Program-made: the position numbers and the translations under genes | Notes under the pieces: generated by a model | The model's database searches: none | Seen by the model: only the letters and a program-made list of their open reading frames with translations | What the model was told of the DNA's origin: nothing | Shown here: one piece after another, positions 19,140-27,785 of the stretch | Layout: each line of letters begins with the position of its first letter | How positions within the stretch are numbered: position 1 is the stretch's first letter | DNA from: Actinomyces oris | GTDB taxonomy: Bacteria; Actinomycetota; Actinomycetes; Actinomycetales; Actinomycetaceae | Length of the DNA stretch: 64,000 nucleotides | Assembly (NCBI RefSeq): GCF_001553935.1 | Contig: NZ_CP014232.1 | Location: forward strand, 2,356,001-2,420,000 | Reading direction: 5' to 3'

Positions 19140-19206
19140 TACATCAAAAGGTTTGCTGATACTCAAATGCCAAACGATCGAATTTTGAGCGTTCTGGTTT
19201 GATGTA
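19140..19206. repeat. nested inverted repeats at the right end of the island
   Basis: Outer arms TACATCAAA (19140-19148) and TTTGATGTA (19198-19206) match perfectly. Inside are CTCAAA (19162-19167)/TTTGAG (19184-19189). GGTTTGCTG occurs at 19150-19158 and again at 19225-19233. The structure follows the orphan gene by 45 bp, so it could be its terminator or an element end. Confidence 0.45.
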
Positions 19207-19259
19207 ATTTCGAGTGTATTTTTTGGTTTGCTGTGTTTTGGTATCTTGAGAGGCATATT

Positions 19260-19706
19260 ATGCGCATGTGGTCGCTGCACCCGAGCCACCTGGACCGTGC
19301 GGGCCTGGTGGCCTGCTGGCGCGAGTCGCTCCTGGCCCAGGCGGTCCTGGCCGGACGCACCCGCGGCTACCGCAACCACCCCCAGCTCGAACGATTCCGT
19401 TCCGCCCCCGATCCGGTCACGCCGGCGATAGCGGTCGGCGCCTACCTCTGGGGACTGCGCGAGGAGGCCGTCCGGCGCGGCTACCGCTTCGACGCCTCCC
19501 GCATCGACTTGCCCGATTCGGAGTGCACCGGCGTCAGCCTGACGGTCACCGAGGGGCAGATGGACCTGGAGCGCAGGCACCTTGAGGCCAAGCTTGCCGG
19601 ACGTGCCCCCGACCTCCTGCCCCTGCCCGAGCGGCTTGAAGCGCACCCGATCTTTCGGGTCGTCCCTGGCGACGTCGAGCCCTGGGAGCGGGCACTGACC
19701 CCGTAA
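19260..19706 (+). CDS. pyrimidine dimer DNA glycosylase/endonuclease V-like
   Basis: A 148-residue protein matching the pyrimidine-dimer glycosylase family (T4 endonuclease V-like): N terminus MRMWSLHPSHLDRAGLVACWRESLLAQAVLAG, followed by TRGYRNHPQLERF. The family removes UV photoproducts by base excision with an N-terminal amine as nucleophile. The start at 19260 is chosen from the family N terminus and from GAGAGG 6 nt upstream; that site is supplied by the AT-rich island, so the island now drives translation of this gene. Codon use returns to high GC from the second codon on. It is convergent with the acyl-CoA synthetase gene. Confidence 0.82.
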   Translation: MRMWSLHPSHLDRAGLVACWRESLLAQAVLAGRTRGYRNHPQLERFRSAPDPVTPAIAVGAYLWGLREEAVRRGYRFDASRIDLPDSECTGVSLTVTEGQMDLERRHLEAKLAGRAPDLLPLPERLEAHPIFRVVPGDVEPWERALTP

Positions 19707-19745
19707 GACCCGGGCGGGCTCAGAGGCGATCGGTACCGCGGCCGC

Positions 19746-21530
19746 TCAGCCCTCTCCCGCGGCTCTGGCGAGCACCTGCTCGCGCACGACACGGCGCAGG
19801 ATTTTGCCGATCTGGGAGCGGGGCATCTCCTCAATGACCTCCAGGCGGTGCGGCAGCGCGTAACGCGGGACCGTCCGCTCGGCGTGCTCCCGCACCGCCT
19901 CCAGGGTCACCGACCCCGGCTCGGTCCCCTCGGCCAGGACCACAGCGGCGCACACGAGCTCGCCCATCGCACCGTCGGGAAGCCCCACCACGGCGACGTC
20001 GGCCACGCCCGTCATGGAGCGGATCGCGGCCTCCACCTGACTGGGGTAGACGTTGAAGCCTCCGGTGAGGATCAGCTCGCGCTTGCGGTCGGCCATCCAC
20101 AGGAAGGAGTCCTCCCGGCGCACGATGTCGCCCGTGCGCAGCCAACCGCCCGGCAGGATCGCGGCCTGTGTGGCTGCCTCGTCCTCCCAGTAGCCGGCGA
20201 AGACCTGGGGGCCGCGCACCAGCAGCTCGCCCGGCTCGCCGTCGGGCACCTCCCGAGCGGGGTTCGGGTCCTCGGGGTCCACGACGCGTACATCCGTGGA
20301 GGGAAAGGGCAGGCCCAGCGCACCCAGGCGGCGCGAGGGTCCCATGGGTGTGCCCGCGACGATCGGGCTCGTCTCGGTCATGCCGTAGCCCTCGACGAAG
20401 AAGCCGCCGGTCGCCTTCTCCCACCGGGCCCCGACCTCCGGCGGCATCGGGGCCGCCCCGCACACCCCGTAGCGCAGGGTCCCCAGCTTCGTGCCCCGCT
20501 TCTGGGCGCCGTCGAGGATCCTCTCGAACATGACCGGCACGCCGACGAAGAACGTGAAGGGACGCCGCTCGTGCGCGGCGAGCACCTGATCCACCGAGAA
20601 CTTGGGCAGCATCACCTGGGTGGCGGCCTTCTGCACCGCGCAGAAGAGGTTGAAGGTCAGCCCGAAGGCGTGGAAGAAGGGCAGCAGGCACAGGAAGTTC
20701 TCCCCGCCCTCATGCAGCATCGGCACCCAGGCGATGGCCTGGTTGGCGTTGGCCCGCAGATTGGTGTGCGTGAGCATCGCCGCCTTGGGCGTGCCGGTCG
20801 TCCCACCGGTGTGCAGCAGGACCGCGATGTCGGAGCCGGCCGGGTAGGGGAAGCGTGAGGGGATCCGGTGGGCGCCGGCCACCTCCTTGTCCCAGGAGCG
20901 CGCCCCCGCAGGCAGGCTCCGGGCGCGGAAGGCGGCCCGCTGCCGGCGGGCCCGCTCCACCGGAAGACGCAGCGCGGCGCGCAGACGCACCGGCATTGCG
21001 GCTGAGAGGTCCACGCTGAAGACCGTGCGTCCCTGGAGCGCATCGCCGTCGGTGCGTGAAGCTGGACCTGGATCCGTGACGAGGCCGACGCCCTTCTCCC
21101 ACACGATGACGACCTGGGCCCCGTGAGCATCCAGCTGGGAGCGGATCTCCTCGGCGGGCGCCAGCGGGTTGTGCTCGGCTACGACCGCGCCGATGCGCAG
21201 CGCCCCGTAGAGGGCCACGGCGTGCTGCGGACAGTTCGGCATGATGAGGGCCACCCGGTCGCCCTTGTGCACCCCCGAGGTCCGCAGCACCTGCGCCGCC
21301 CGCTCCGAGGCCTCCAGCAGCTCGCGGTAGGTCATCGCCGCACCCAGGAAGTCGATGGCGACCCGGTCGGGGTAGAAGCGCGCCGCCGTCTCCAGCAGCT
21401 CGCTGAGCGGCGCGTCGGGAACCTCGATCGCCGCGGGGATGCCGGGCTGGTAGTGAGGGCGCAGGTAGTGGCGGTGGTCCTGGGTGGCCTGCTGTGGTGA
21501 GGCGGCGGCGTTGATCGTGCTGTCAGTCAT
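19746..21530 (-). CDS. long-chain fatty acid-CoA ligase (second of tandem pair)
   Basis: A 594-residue AMP-forming acyl-CoA synthetase. The ATP motif LLHTGGTTGTPKAAMLTH, the EGYGMTETSPIV motif, WLRTGDIV and the C-terminal RKRELILTGGFNVYPSQVE with the catalytic Lys in PRSQIGKILRR are intact. Such enzymes activate fatty acids for phospholipid synthesis or degradation. A middle segment (about 170-230) differs from typical FadD and is shared in form with the neighbouring paralogue. It lies 75 bp downstream of that paralogue on the same strand, so the two form an operon. Precise substrate is unknown. Confidence 0.88.
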   Translation of the reverse strand: MTDSTINAAASPQQATQDHRHYLRPHYQPGIPAAIEVPDAPLSELLETAARFYPDRVAIDFLGAAMTYRELLEASERAAQVLRTSGVHKGDRVALIMPNCPQHAVALYGALRIGAVVAEHNPLAPAEEIRSQLDAHGAQVVIVWEKGVGLVTDPGPASRTDGDALQGRTVFSVDLSAAMPVRLRAALRLPVERARRQRAAFRARSLPAGARSWDKEVAGAHRIPSRFPYPAGSDIAVLLHTGGTTGTPKAAMLTHTNLRANANQAIAWVPMLHEGGENFLCLLPFFHAFGLTFNLFCAVQKAATQVMLPKFSVDQVLAAHERRPFTFFVGVPVMFERILDGAQKRGTKLGTLRYGVCGAAPMPPEVGARWEKATGGFFVEGYGMTETSPIVAGTPMGPSRRLGALGLPFPSTDVRVVDPEDPNPAREVPDGEPGELLVRGPQVFAGYWEDEAATQAAILPGGWLRTGDIVRREDSFLWMADRKRELILTGGFNVYPSQVEAAIRSMTGVADVAVVGLPDGAMGELVCAAVVLAEGTEPGSVTLEAVREHAERTVPRYALPHRLEVIEEMPRSQIGKILRRVVREQVLARAAGEG

Positions 21531-21605
21531 GTCTGTGGAGTCGAATCGGGCTGTGGGTGGGAGCAGTCAGGTGATCTGGGGTGGCTGCGATCTGAAGGTG
21601 CGCCC

Positions 21606-23522
21606 TCAGTGTGAGGCCGCGCTGTCATGCGGCCCGGCCTTGCCGTCCTGGCTGCCCTCCTGCTGACCGCCGTCCCTGCGCTCACCCCTGCCGGGGAAGT
21701 GCTCGACGATGGACACGGCCGCCGCCGTCGCCGCCCCGGAGGCCGCCTCTCGGGCCGCCAGGAGCTCGTCGCGCACCACGCGCCGCAGCACCTTGCCGAT
21801 CTGGGAGCGGGGCATCTCGGTCAGGATCGCGATCTGGCGCGGCAGGGCATAGTTGGACAGGTTCTTGGCCGCCCACTCGCGCACCTGCTCCAAGGTGACC
21901 GTCTGGCCCTCCTTGGGCAGGATCGCGGCGACCACGGACTCATTGCCGGCCTCGGCCGGCAGCCCGACGACGGCGACCTCCTCCACCTGCGGCATCGAGC
22001 GGACCGCGGCCTCCACCTCCGTGGGGTAGATGTTGAAGCCCCCGGAGATGATGAGCTCCTTGCGGCGGTCGGCGATGACGTAGAAGCCGTCCGCCTCCTG
22101 GCGCACCAGGTCGCCCGTGCGCAGCCAGCCCCCGTCCAGCAGCACCTCGGCGCTCTCCTCGGGGTTGTCCCAGTAGCCGGAGAACACCTGGGGGCCGCGG
22201 GCCAGCAGCTCGCCGACCTCCCCGGGAGCCACCTCGCGCTCGACGTCCTCAGGGTCCACCAGGCGCACCTGCGTGGAAGGGTAGGGCACCCCCAGGGTGC
22301 CGGGCCGACGCGCCGGCGAGATCGGGTTGCCCAGGATGATGGGGGAGGACTCGGTCATCCCGTAGCCCTCGATGATGGTGCCCCCGGTGGCCTCCTCCCA
22401 GGCCTGCGCCACCGCCAGCGGGTTGGGGGCCGCCCCGCACACGGCGATCTTGCAGGAGGACAGGTTCGCCCCGGTGGCCCGCGCCCGGGTCACCAGACGG
22501 TCGAACATGACCGGCACCCCCGGGAAGAAGGTGGCCGGGCGCCGCTTCCAGGCGGCCAGCACCAGGTCCGCCCCGAACTTGGGCAGCACCACCTGGGTGG
22601 CGGCCAGCCCCACCGCGCACAGCAGCGACAGGGACATGCCGAAGGCGTGGAAGAAGGGCAGGACCGCGTAGAAGGTCTCCTTGCCCGCGCTCGTGGTGCC
22701 CGACGCCCAGGCCAAGGACATCTCGGCGTTGGAGCGCAGGTTCTCGTGGGTCAGGCACACGGCCTTGGGCGTGCCCGTCGTCCCGCCGGTGTACAGCAGA
22801 GCCGCCGCCTCCGAGACGCTCGGCAGCGGGAAGCCCGTGGCCAAGGGGATAGCGGAGGCGGCCAGGTCGTCCCAGGAGCGCACCCCGGCCGGGATCCTCC
22901 CGCGCAGCTCGCGGCGCTGGGTGCGGGCGGCCGCCACCGGCAGCCTCAGGGCCAGGCGGCTGCGCAGAGGAAGGTGACGGGACAGGTCCACTGAGTACAC
23001 GCTCAGGCCCCCCAGGCCCGCCGCCTCCAGGGAGCCCACTGCCGCCACGAGGCGCTCGAGGGTCTTCTCCCAGGCGATGATGACGCGCCCGCGGTGGATG
23101 TGGAACTGTTCGCGCAGCTGGGCGGCGGGCGCCAGCGGGTTGTGCTCGGCCACGATCGCCCCGATGCGCCAGGCCGCGTAGGCCACGACCACGTGCTGAG
23201 GGCAGTTGGGAAGAATGAGCCCGACAACGTCCCCGCGCCCGACCCCCAGGCCCCGCAGGGCCTCCGCGGCCCGCGCCACCTGAGTCTCCAGCTGGGAGTA
23301 GGTGGTGGTCGCTCCCAGGAAGTCCAGGGCCACTCGGTCCGGGAAGTCCCGGGCGGCGTCGCGCAGCATGCAGGACAGAGGCTCGCTGACAGCGGGGATC
23401 GTCGAGGGCACCCCGGCCTGTTGGTAGACGGCCTCAAGGGCCTCAGCGCCAAAGGCGTCCGAGCCGGCCGCCGACGCGGCGCCCTGCGTGAGCGCGGCTA
23501 CCGACGTGCGTGAAGCACTCAT
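21606..23522 (-). CDS. long-chain fatty acid-CoA ligase (first of tandem pair)
   Basis: A 638-residue paralogue of the next gene, with LLYTGGTTGTPKAVCLTH, EGYGMTESSPII, WLRTGDLV, RRKELIISGGFNIYPTEVE and PRSQIGKVLRR all intact. Both proteins share EHNPLAPA near residue 135 and a basic linker before the ATP motif, which marks an old tandem duplication rather than independent acquisition. The C-terminal ~45 residues are Gly/Gln/Arg-rich and extend beyond the family domain. GGGGGAAG precedes the ATG. The helD-like gene lies 160 bp upstream on the same strand. Confidence 0.88.
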   Translation of the reverse strand: MSASRTSVAALTQGAASAAGSDAFGAEALEAVYQQAGVPSTIPAVSEPLSCMLRDAARDFPDRVALDFLGATTTYSQLETQVARAAEALRGLGVGRGDVVGLILPNCPQHVVVAYAAWRIGAIVAEHNPLAPAAQLREQFHIHRGRVIIAWEKTLERLVAAVGSLEAAGLGGLSVYSVDLSRHLPLRSRLALRLPVAAARTQRRELRGRIPAGVRSWDDLAASAIPLATGFPLPSVSEAAALLYTGGTTGTPKAVCLTHENLRSNAEMSLAWASGTTSAGKETFYAVLPFFHAFGMSLSLLCAVGLAATQVVLPKFGADLVLAAWKRRPATFFPGVPVMFDRLVTRARATGANLSSCKIAVCGAAPNPLAVAQAWEEATGGTIIEGYGMTESSPIILGNPISPARRPGTLGVPYPSTQVRLVDPEDVEREVAPGEVGELLARGPQVFSGYWDNPEESAEVLLDGGWLRTGDLVRQEADGFYVIADRRKELIISGGFNIYPTEVEAAVRSMPQVEEVAVVGLPAEAGNESVVAAILPKEGQTVTLEQVREWAAKNLSNYALPRQIAILTEMPRSQIGKVLRRVVRDELLAAREAASGAATAAAVSIVEHFPGRGERRDGGQQEGSQDGKAGPHDSAASH

Positions 23523-23682
23523 GGGTCTTCCCCCTTGTCTGCCGTGAGCCTTCCCCCGACGGGGAGGGTCTCGCCCGCCGCGGGTGCCGCCCGCGAGCGA
23601 CGATGAGAACTCAGGAGCAACCGTAACCTACGGTGGCGTAACCTGCGTGGTCGGAGGCGTTGACAACCCTGTGCGATCCGGC

Positions 23683-26292
23683 TCACCGGCCGGAGGAACG
23701 CGGCTCCAGGCCCCGGAGGAGCGGTAGGCGGCTGACCACCCGCAGGCGGCGCGTGGGACGAGTCATCGCCACGTACAGGTCTCCCGCGCTGCGCTCACCG
23801 ATCTCAGTGGGATCCACGAGCACCACGACGTCGAACTCCAGCCCCTTGGACAGCACCGGATCGACCACCAGCAGCCGCGAGCGCAGCACGTCGCCTCCCG
23901 GAGCCTCCATCGCCGCGACCAGGTCCGGGTCCTGGCGCAGCAGCGCCTCAGTGCGCCCGGGGGAGGGGCAGATGACCGCGATGCGCCCGACGCCGGCCCC
24001 CACCTGCTCGTCCAGGCGGGCCGACTCCTGGGCCACGACCTCGCGCAGGAGGCTCGCCCAGGCCTCGGGCTGCGCACCCTCAGGGGACTGCGACAGGTCG
24101 GTGACCTCCAGGCAGTCGGGCAGGTCGCGCACCGAGCGCACCGGGTAGACCGGCGGGTGGCCCAGATGCGTCACCGTCTCCTCGGCCGCCTCCATGATCG
24201 TGGCCGGCGTGCGGTAGCAGACGCTGAGGGCCTCCTCGCGCAGCGGGGTCGACCCTCCACGCGAGCGCCCCGACTGCCGGCCCTGCCGCGAGCGCGAACG
24301 GGCCCGGTGACGCGACTGCGACCGGGACCGGCCCTGGGCCTCCGCAGCATCCTCAGCCGACGCCGTCCCCAGGGCGGTGAGCACCTCACCCCAGCTGCCC
24401 GGGGCGTGGGGGCCCGAGTACTGGGCCAGGTCCCCCACCACGGTGAAGGAGCGCACCGGGCAGCGACGCGCCAGCGCCCGCCACGCCATGGTGCCCAGCT
24501 CCTGAGCCTCATCGACGACGACGTGCCCGTAGGTCCACGTCCGATCCGACCGGGCCCGTTCGGCCAGAGTCAGAGTGGGGCCACCCTGGGAGACCCGGTC
24601 GGCCAGCATCTCGGCACTGACCATCCCGCCGCCCAGTTCCTGGGACTCGATCGCCTGGGCCGCGTATGCCACCAGGTCCTCGCGGCGGCGGGCCTCCAGC
24701 CGGGCGCGCCGGGCCTGGGCGTCCTCACTGGGGCCCAGCAGCTCGGCCAGCTCGTCAATGAGCGGGATGTCCGCCGCAGTCAGAGCGCTTCCCGGCTCAC
24801 GGTGCAGCAGCGCGCGCTCCTGCTCGCTCAAGGACGGCGCCACCTGCTCCAGGAGGGCGGGCCGGCTCAACAGCCGCTCCAGCAGCCCCTGGGGCGTTGT
24901 CGGCATCCAGCACAGGTTGATCTCCCGGCGGGCGTCACGGGCGGTACGGATGTCTTCCCGGATCCAGGCGCGCGTGTCAGCGTCCGAGGCGTCCTGGTTC
25001 GTGGCCGCCGCGTACTGGTCGGTCAGGCGCTCCAGGAGCCAGATCACGAAGGCCTCGCGGGCCAGGTTGTGGGGCTTGCCGCCCCGACGGGCCCGTGAGG
25101 CCGCCTCACGCACGTCGTCGGGCTCCAGGGACAGGCGCACACCCTGGACCTCGATCTCGCGGGGAGCATCCGGGACGCGCTGCAGGCCCCGCACGGCCCG
25201 CTCCAGGGCCTTGACCCACAGGGAGCGCCCCTTGAGCTCGGCGACGCGGGCGTCCTCCTGCGCCGTGGCCCGCACCCCGGGAACCAGGTCGCCAATCGTC
25301 GTGGAAACCACCCCCGTCTCACCCAGGGAGGGCAGCACCTGCTCCACATAGCGCAGGAAGGTGCGCGACGGCCCCACCAGGAGCACGCCGGAACGCTCCA
25401 GGCGCTCGCGCTCGGAGTAGAACAGGTAGGCCACCCGGTGCAGTGCCACGGCCGTCTTACCCGTGCCCGGGCCGCCCTGGACCACGAGCACACCCCGGCC
25501 CGAGGAGGTGACGACCCGGTCCTGCTCGGCCTGGATCGTGGCCACGATGTCACCCATACGGCCGTCACGGGCGCTGGACATCGCGGCGATGAGTGCACCC
25601 TCGCCCTGCAGGTCCTCGGCGGTCACGGCCGTCCCGGATGAGTCGGACAGGCCCTCGCCGGCCTCCAGGGCGTCCAGGTCCAGGACCTCGTCTTCCACCC
25701 CGAGCACCTGACGGGCCCGGGTGTCGATGTGCCGCCGACGCACCAGCCCCATGGGCTCGGAGGCCGTGGCCTGATAGAAGGCCCGGGCCAGAGGGGCGCG
25801 CCAGTCCAGGATCACCTCACGGTGCTGGGCGTCCTGCAGGCCAATACGACCCACATAGTGGCGCCGGCCCCCGTCAGTGACGGGGGAGGAACCGCCCACG
25901 CCCCTGCCGGAGCCGGAGGATGAGGCTCTCCCCGAGGCCTCCGAGTCCGGCGCGTCATCGGGCGAGGTGCTCATATCCATCCGCCCGAAGACCAGACGGT
26001 CCTCGACCCCCTCCAGGGAAGAGACCAGCGACGAGTAGTGCACGGCGTAGGCGTCCCGCTCCCCGCGGGACTGGTGGGTGCCGCTGACGCCCTGGGCCTC
26101 GGTGCGGGCCAGGGAGTGACGGGCCTGAGCCAGCTGGCGGTCCAGCTCGTTGTAGGCCAGATCGACGACGACCTGCTCACCGCGCATCTCGCGCTCGCGG
26201 ACACTGCCCGCATCGTCCTCTGCCCGCGGCTGCGCTTCCTGCTGGGAGTGCGGTGGGCGAGAGGGGATCGTCTGACTCACAAGGCCTCGCAT
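23683..26292 (-). CDS. HelD/HelR-like superfamily 1 helicase-type ATPase
   Basis: An 869-residue protein with a coiled-coil N terminus (about 40-105), DWRAPLARAFYQA, Walker A GGPGTGKTAVALHR (273-286), DEAQELGTMAWRAL near 592, the motif CYRTPATI and a C-terminal GLEFDVVVLVDP...LYVAMTRPTRRL. This arrangement is that of HelD proteins, which bind RNA polymerase and release stalled or rifampicin-blocked enzyme. Residues about 650-680 form an unusual Arg/Ser/Gln-rich insert before motif IV. The start is uncertain: ATG 26292 has no ribosome site, and GTG 26280 has a GAGG. It is divergent from the PAC2 gene. Confidence 0.85.
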   Translation of the reverse strand: MRGLVSQTIPSRPPHSQQEAQPRAEDDAGSVREREMRGEQVVVDLAYNELDRQLAQARHSLARTEAQGVSGTHQSRGERDAYAVHYSSLVSSLEGVEDRLVFGRMDMSTSPDDAPDSEASGRASSSGSGRGVGGSSPVTDGGRRHYVGRIGLQDAQHREVILDWRAPLARAFYQATASEPMGLVRRRHIDTRARQVLGVEDEVLDLDALEAGEGLSDSSGTAVTAEDLQGEGALIAAMSSARDGRMGDIVATIQAEQDRVVTSSGRGVLVVQGGPGTGKTAVALHRVAYLFYSERERLERSGVLLVGPSRTFLRYVEQVLPSLGETGVVSTTIGDLVPGVRATAQEDARVAELKGRSLWVKALERAVRGLQRVPDAPREIEVQGVRLSLEPDDVREAASRARRGGKPHNLAREAFVIWLLERLTDQYAAATNQDASDADTRAWIREDIRTARDARREINLCWMPTTPQGLLERLLSRPALLEQVAPSLSEQERALLHREPGSALTAADIPLIDELAELLGPSEDAQARRARLEARRREDLVAYAAQAIESQELGGGMVSAEMLADRVSQGGPTLTLAERARSDRTWTYGHVVVDEAQELGTMAWRALARRCPVRSFTVVGDLAQYSGPHAPGSWGEVLTALGTASAEDAAEAQGRSRSQSRHRARSRSRQGRQSGRSRGGSTPLREEALSVCYRTPATIMEAAEETVTHLGHPPVYPVRSVRDLPDCLEVTDLSQSPEGAQPEAWASLLREVVAQESARLDEQVGAGVGRIAVICPSPGRTEALLRQDPDLVAAMEAPGGDVLRSRLLVVDPVLSKGLEFDVVVLVDPTEIGERSAGDLYVAMTRPTRRLRVVSRLPLLRGLEPRSSGR

Positions 26293-26785
26293 CGGTTCTG
26301 GTTCTGGCCGGCAGGCGTGTGGGGGCGTTCTGGCCGGCTCTGGTTGACGCTGACGGGTACTGGGGTCGGTGATGGCTTCAGTACGGTTGACCCATTATTC
26401 TCCTGCTGACGCCCCGACGGGGACGCCGAGGGCGAACAAGGCGCCCGAACCCGGCGCGGGCGGGAACATCAACAATCCAGAAGGTGTTGGCAGGAGTGCC
26501 CAGGACGCTAACCGCCGTTCCCGGGCACTCACCCGGATGAATCCTGATAAAACGCCGAATCATGTCGCGGAGTCGAGATCGCTCGACACCGCTCGACCCG
26601 GAGGCGACTGAGGCGGGAACTCGCCGGGCGCGGAACCTAGACCATGCTGAGACCATTGCACGATACGGACACGCCCTCCCCGGCTCCGTCGGTCCCGCCC
26701 GCCCTTCAGGGCTGGTGGCGAGCGCACCAACGGGCCGATGCTGAGGGAGGATGAACCAGACCAGACAGGAGGAGGAGACGGGCTC
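26293..26785. other. intergenic region between helD-like and PAC2 genes
   Basis: This 493-bp divergent region has no supported gene. A short palindrome CCCC-gac-GGGG lies near 26412 and repeated GCTCGAC units near 26579-26596. No convincing -35/-10 pair or LexA-type site was seen. AGGAGGAGGAG at 26768-26778 is the ribosome site of the PAC2 gene. Confidence 0.5.
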
Positions 26786-27724
26786 GTGAGACCACTGTTC
26801 ACCATCCAGCACCCCGCGGATCAGCCGATCTCCCCGAGGGTCCTCATCCACTACTTCGAGGGCGCCATGGACGCCGGCAACGCCGGCGCCCTGGCCGTCG
26901 ACCAGCTGCTCATGACGCTTCCCAGCGAGCGTGTCGCTACCTTCGACATCGACGCGCTCGTGGACTACCGCGCCAGGCGTCCCACGATGACCTTCGTCCA
27001 CAACAACTACTCCTCAGTCATCATGCCCGAGCTGGTCCTGGATCTCCTCCATGACGACGACGGCGAGGACGTCCTCCTGCTCCACGGCAGCGAGCCGGAC
27101 TACCGCTGGGACGAGTTCGTCGGAGCCGTGGCCCACCTGGCCGTCTCCATGGGCGTGAGCCAGGCCGTTGGCATGAGTGGCATCCCCATGGCAGTGCCTC
27201 ACACACGCCCGACCTACGTGCACCATCACGGCAGCCAGCCCGACCTGCTGCCCAACCAGCCCGAGCTCTTCGGGCACGTCGAGCTGCCCGGGTCGATGTC
27301 GGCCTACCTCGAGCTGCGTCTGGGCGAGCTGGGCCTGGACTCCCGGGGAGTCTCGGCCGCGATCCCGCACTACGTGGCCCGCGACGAGTTCCCGCAGGGT
27401 GCCTCGGCACTGCTGACCGCCGTCGTGCAGGCCACTGGCCTGGCACTGCCGGTGGGGGACCTCGAGGCCGCCGCCAGCATCAACCGTGCCGAGATCAACG
27501 CCGAGGCTGCCCAGCAGCCGGAGGTCAGCGCCGTCGTCTCCGCCCTGGAGGCCCAGTACGACGCCATGGCCCCCAGGATCGCCATCGATGAGGTCGACAC
27601 CTCCGCGCCGATCCTCAACCTGCCCAGCGCCGAGGAGATCGGCGCACGCCTGGAGGCCTTCCTGGAGGCCAACGACTCCGGGGACCTGGGGCCCCAGGGC
27701 TGGAACCCCGGCCGCGAGGGCTGA
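26786..27724 (+). CDS. PAC2 family protein
   Basis: A 312-residue PAC2-domain protein, related to eukaryotic proteasome-assembly chaperone 2 and common in proteasome-bearing and related Actinobacteria. Visible family features: VLIHYFEGAMDAGNAGALA, FDIDALVDYRARRP, LLLHGSEPDYRWDEF, GMSGIPMAVPHTRP and GVSAAIPHYVARDEFP. It is cytosolic and the bacterial function is unsettled. The GTG start at 26786 is chosen for its strong AGGAGGAGGAG; the upstream in-frame ATG at 26738 has nothing comparable. It converges on the spermidine-synthase-like gene. Confidence 0.85.
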   Translation: MRPLFTIQHPADQPISPRVLIHYFEGAMDAGNAGALAVDQLLMTLPSERVATFDIDALVDYRARRPTMTFVHNNYSSVIMPELVLDLLHDDDGEDVLLLHGSEPDYRWDEFVGAVAHLAVSMGVSQAVGMSGIPMAVPHTRPTYVHHHGSQPDLLPNQPELFGHVELPGSMSAYLELRLGELGLDSRGVSAAIPHYVARDEFPQGASALLTAVVQATGLALPVGDLEAAASINRAEINAEAAQQPEVSAVVSALEAQYDAMAPRIAIDEVDTSAPILNLPSAEEIGARLEAFLEANDSGDLGPQGWNPGREG

Positions 27725-27785
27725 GCGGGTACCGAGCGCTGCTGGCGGCCCCGGACCGGCGGCTGGTCAATTGCCTCCTGCGGGT

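Larger units (their letters stand above)
17811..19259. other. AT-rich island replacing the dapA-pdg junction
   Basis: Base composition changes sharply at 17811 and back at 19260. By hand count, 60 bases at 18301-18360 hold 24 G+C, against 45 of 60 at 17581-17640 in dapA. The island supplies the dapA stop, one orphan gene and the ribosome-binding site of the downstream glycosylase gene. It has direct and inverted repeats but no transposase, integrase or obvious flanking duplication. A perfect inverted repeat CCTAAC/GTTAGG (17808-17813, 17827-17832) spans the left edge. It is probably horizontally acquired; the mechanism is unknown. Confidence 0.75.

Noticed and set aside
17811-19259. Insertion sequence or prophage
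   Set aside because: No transposase, integrase or phage gene, and no convincing terminal inverted repeats or target duplication.
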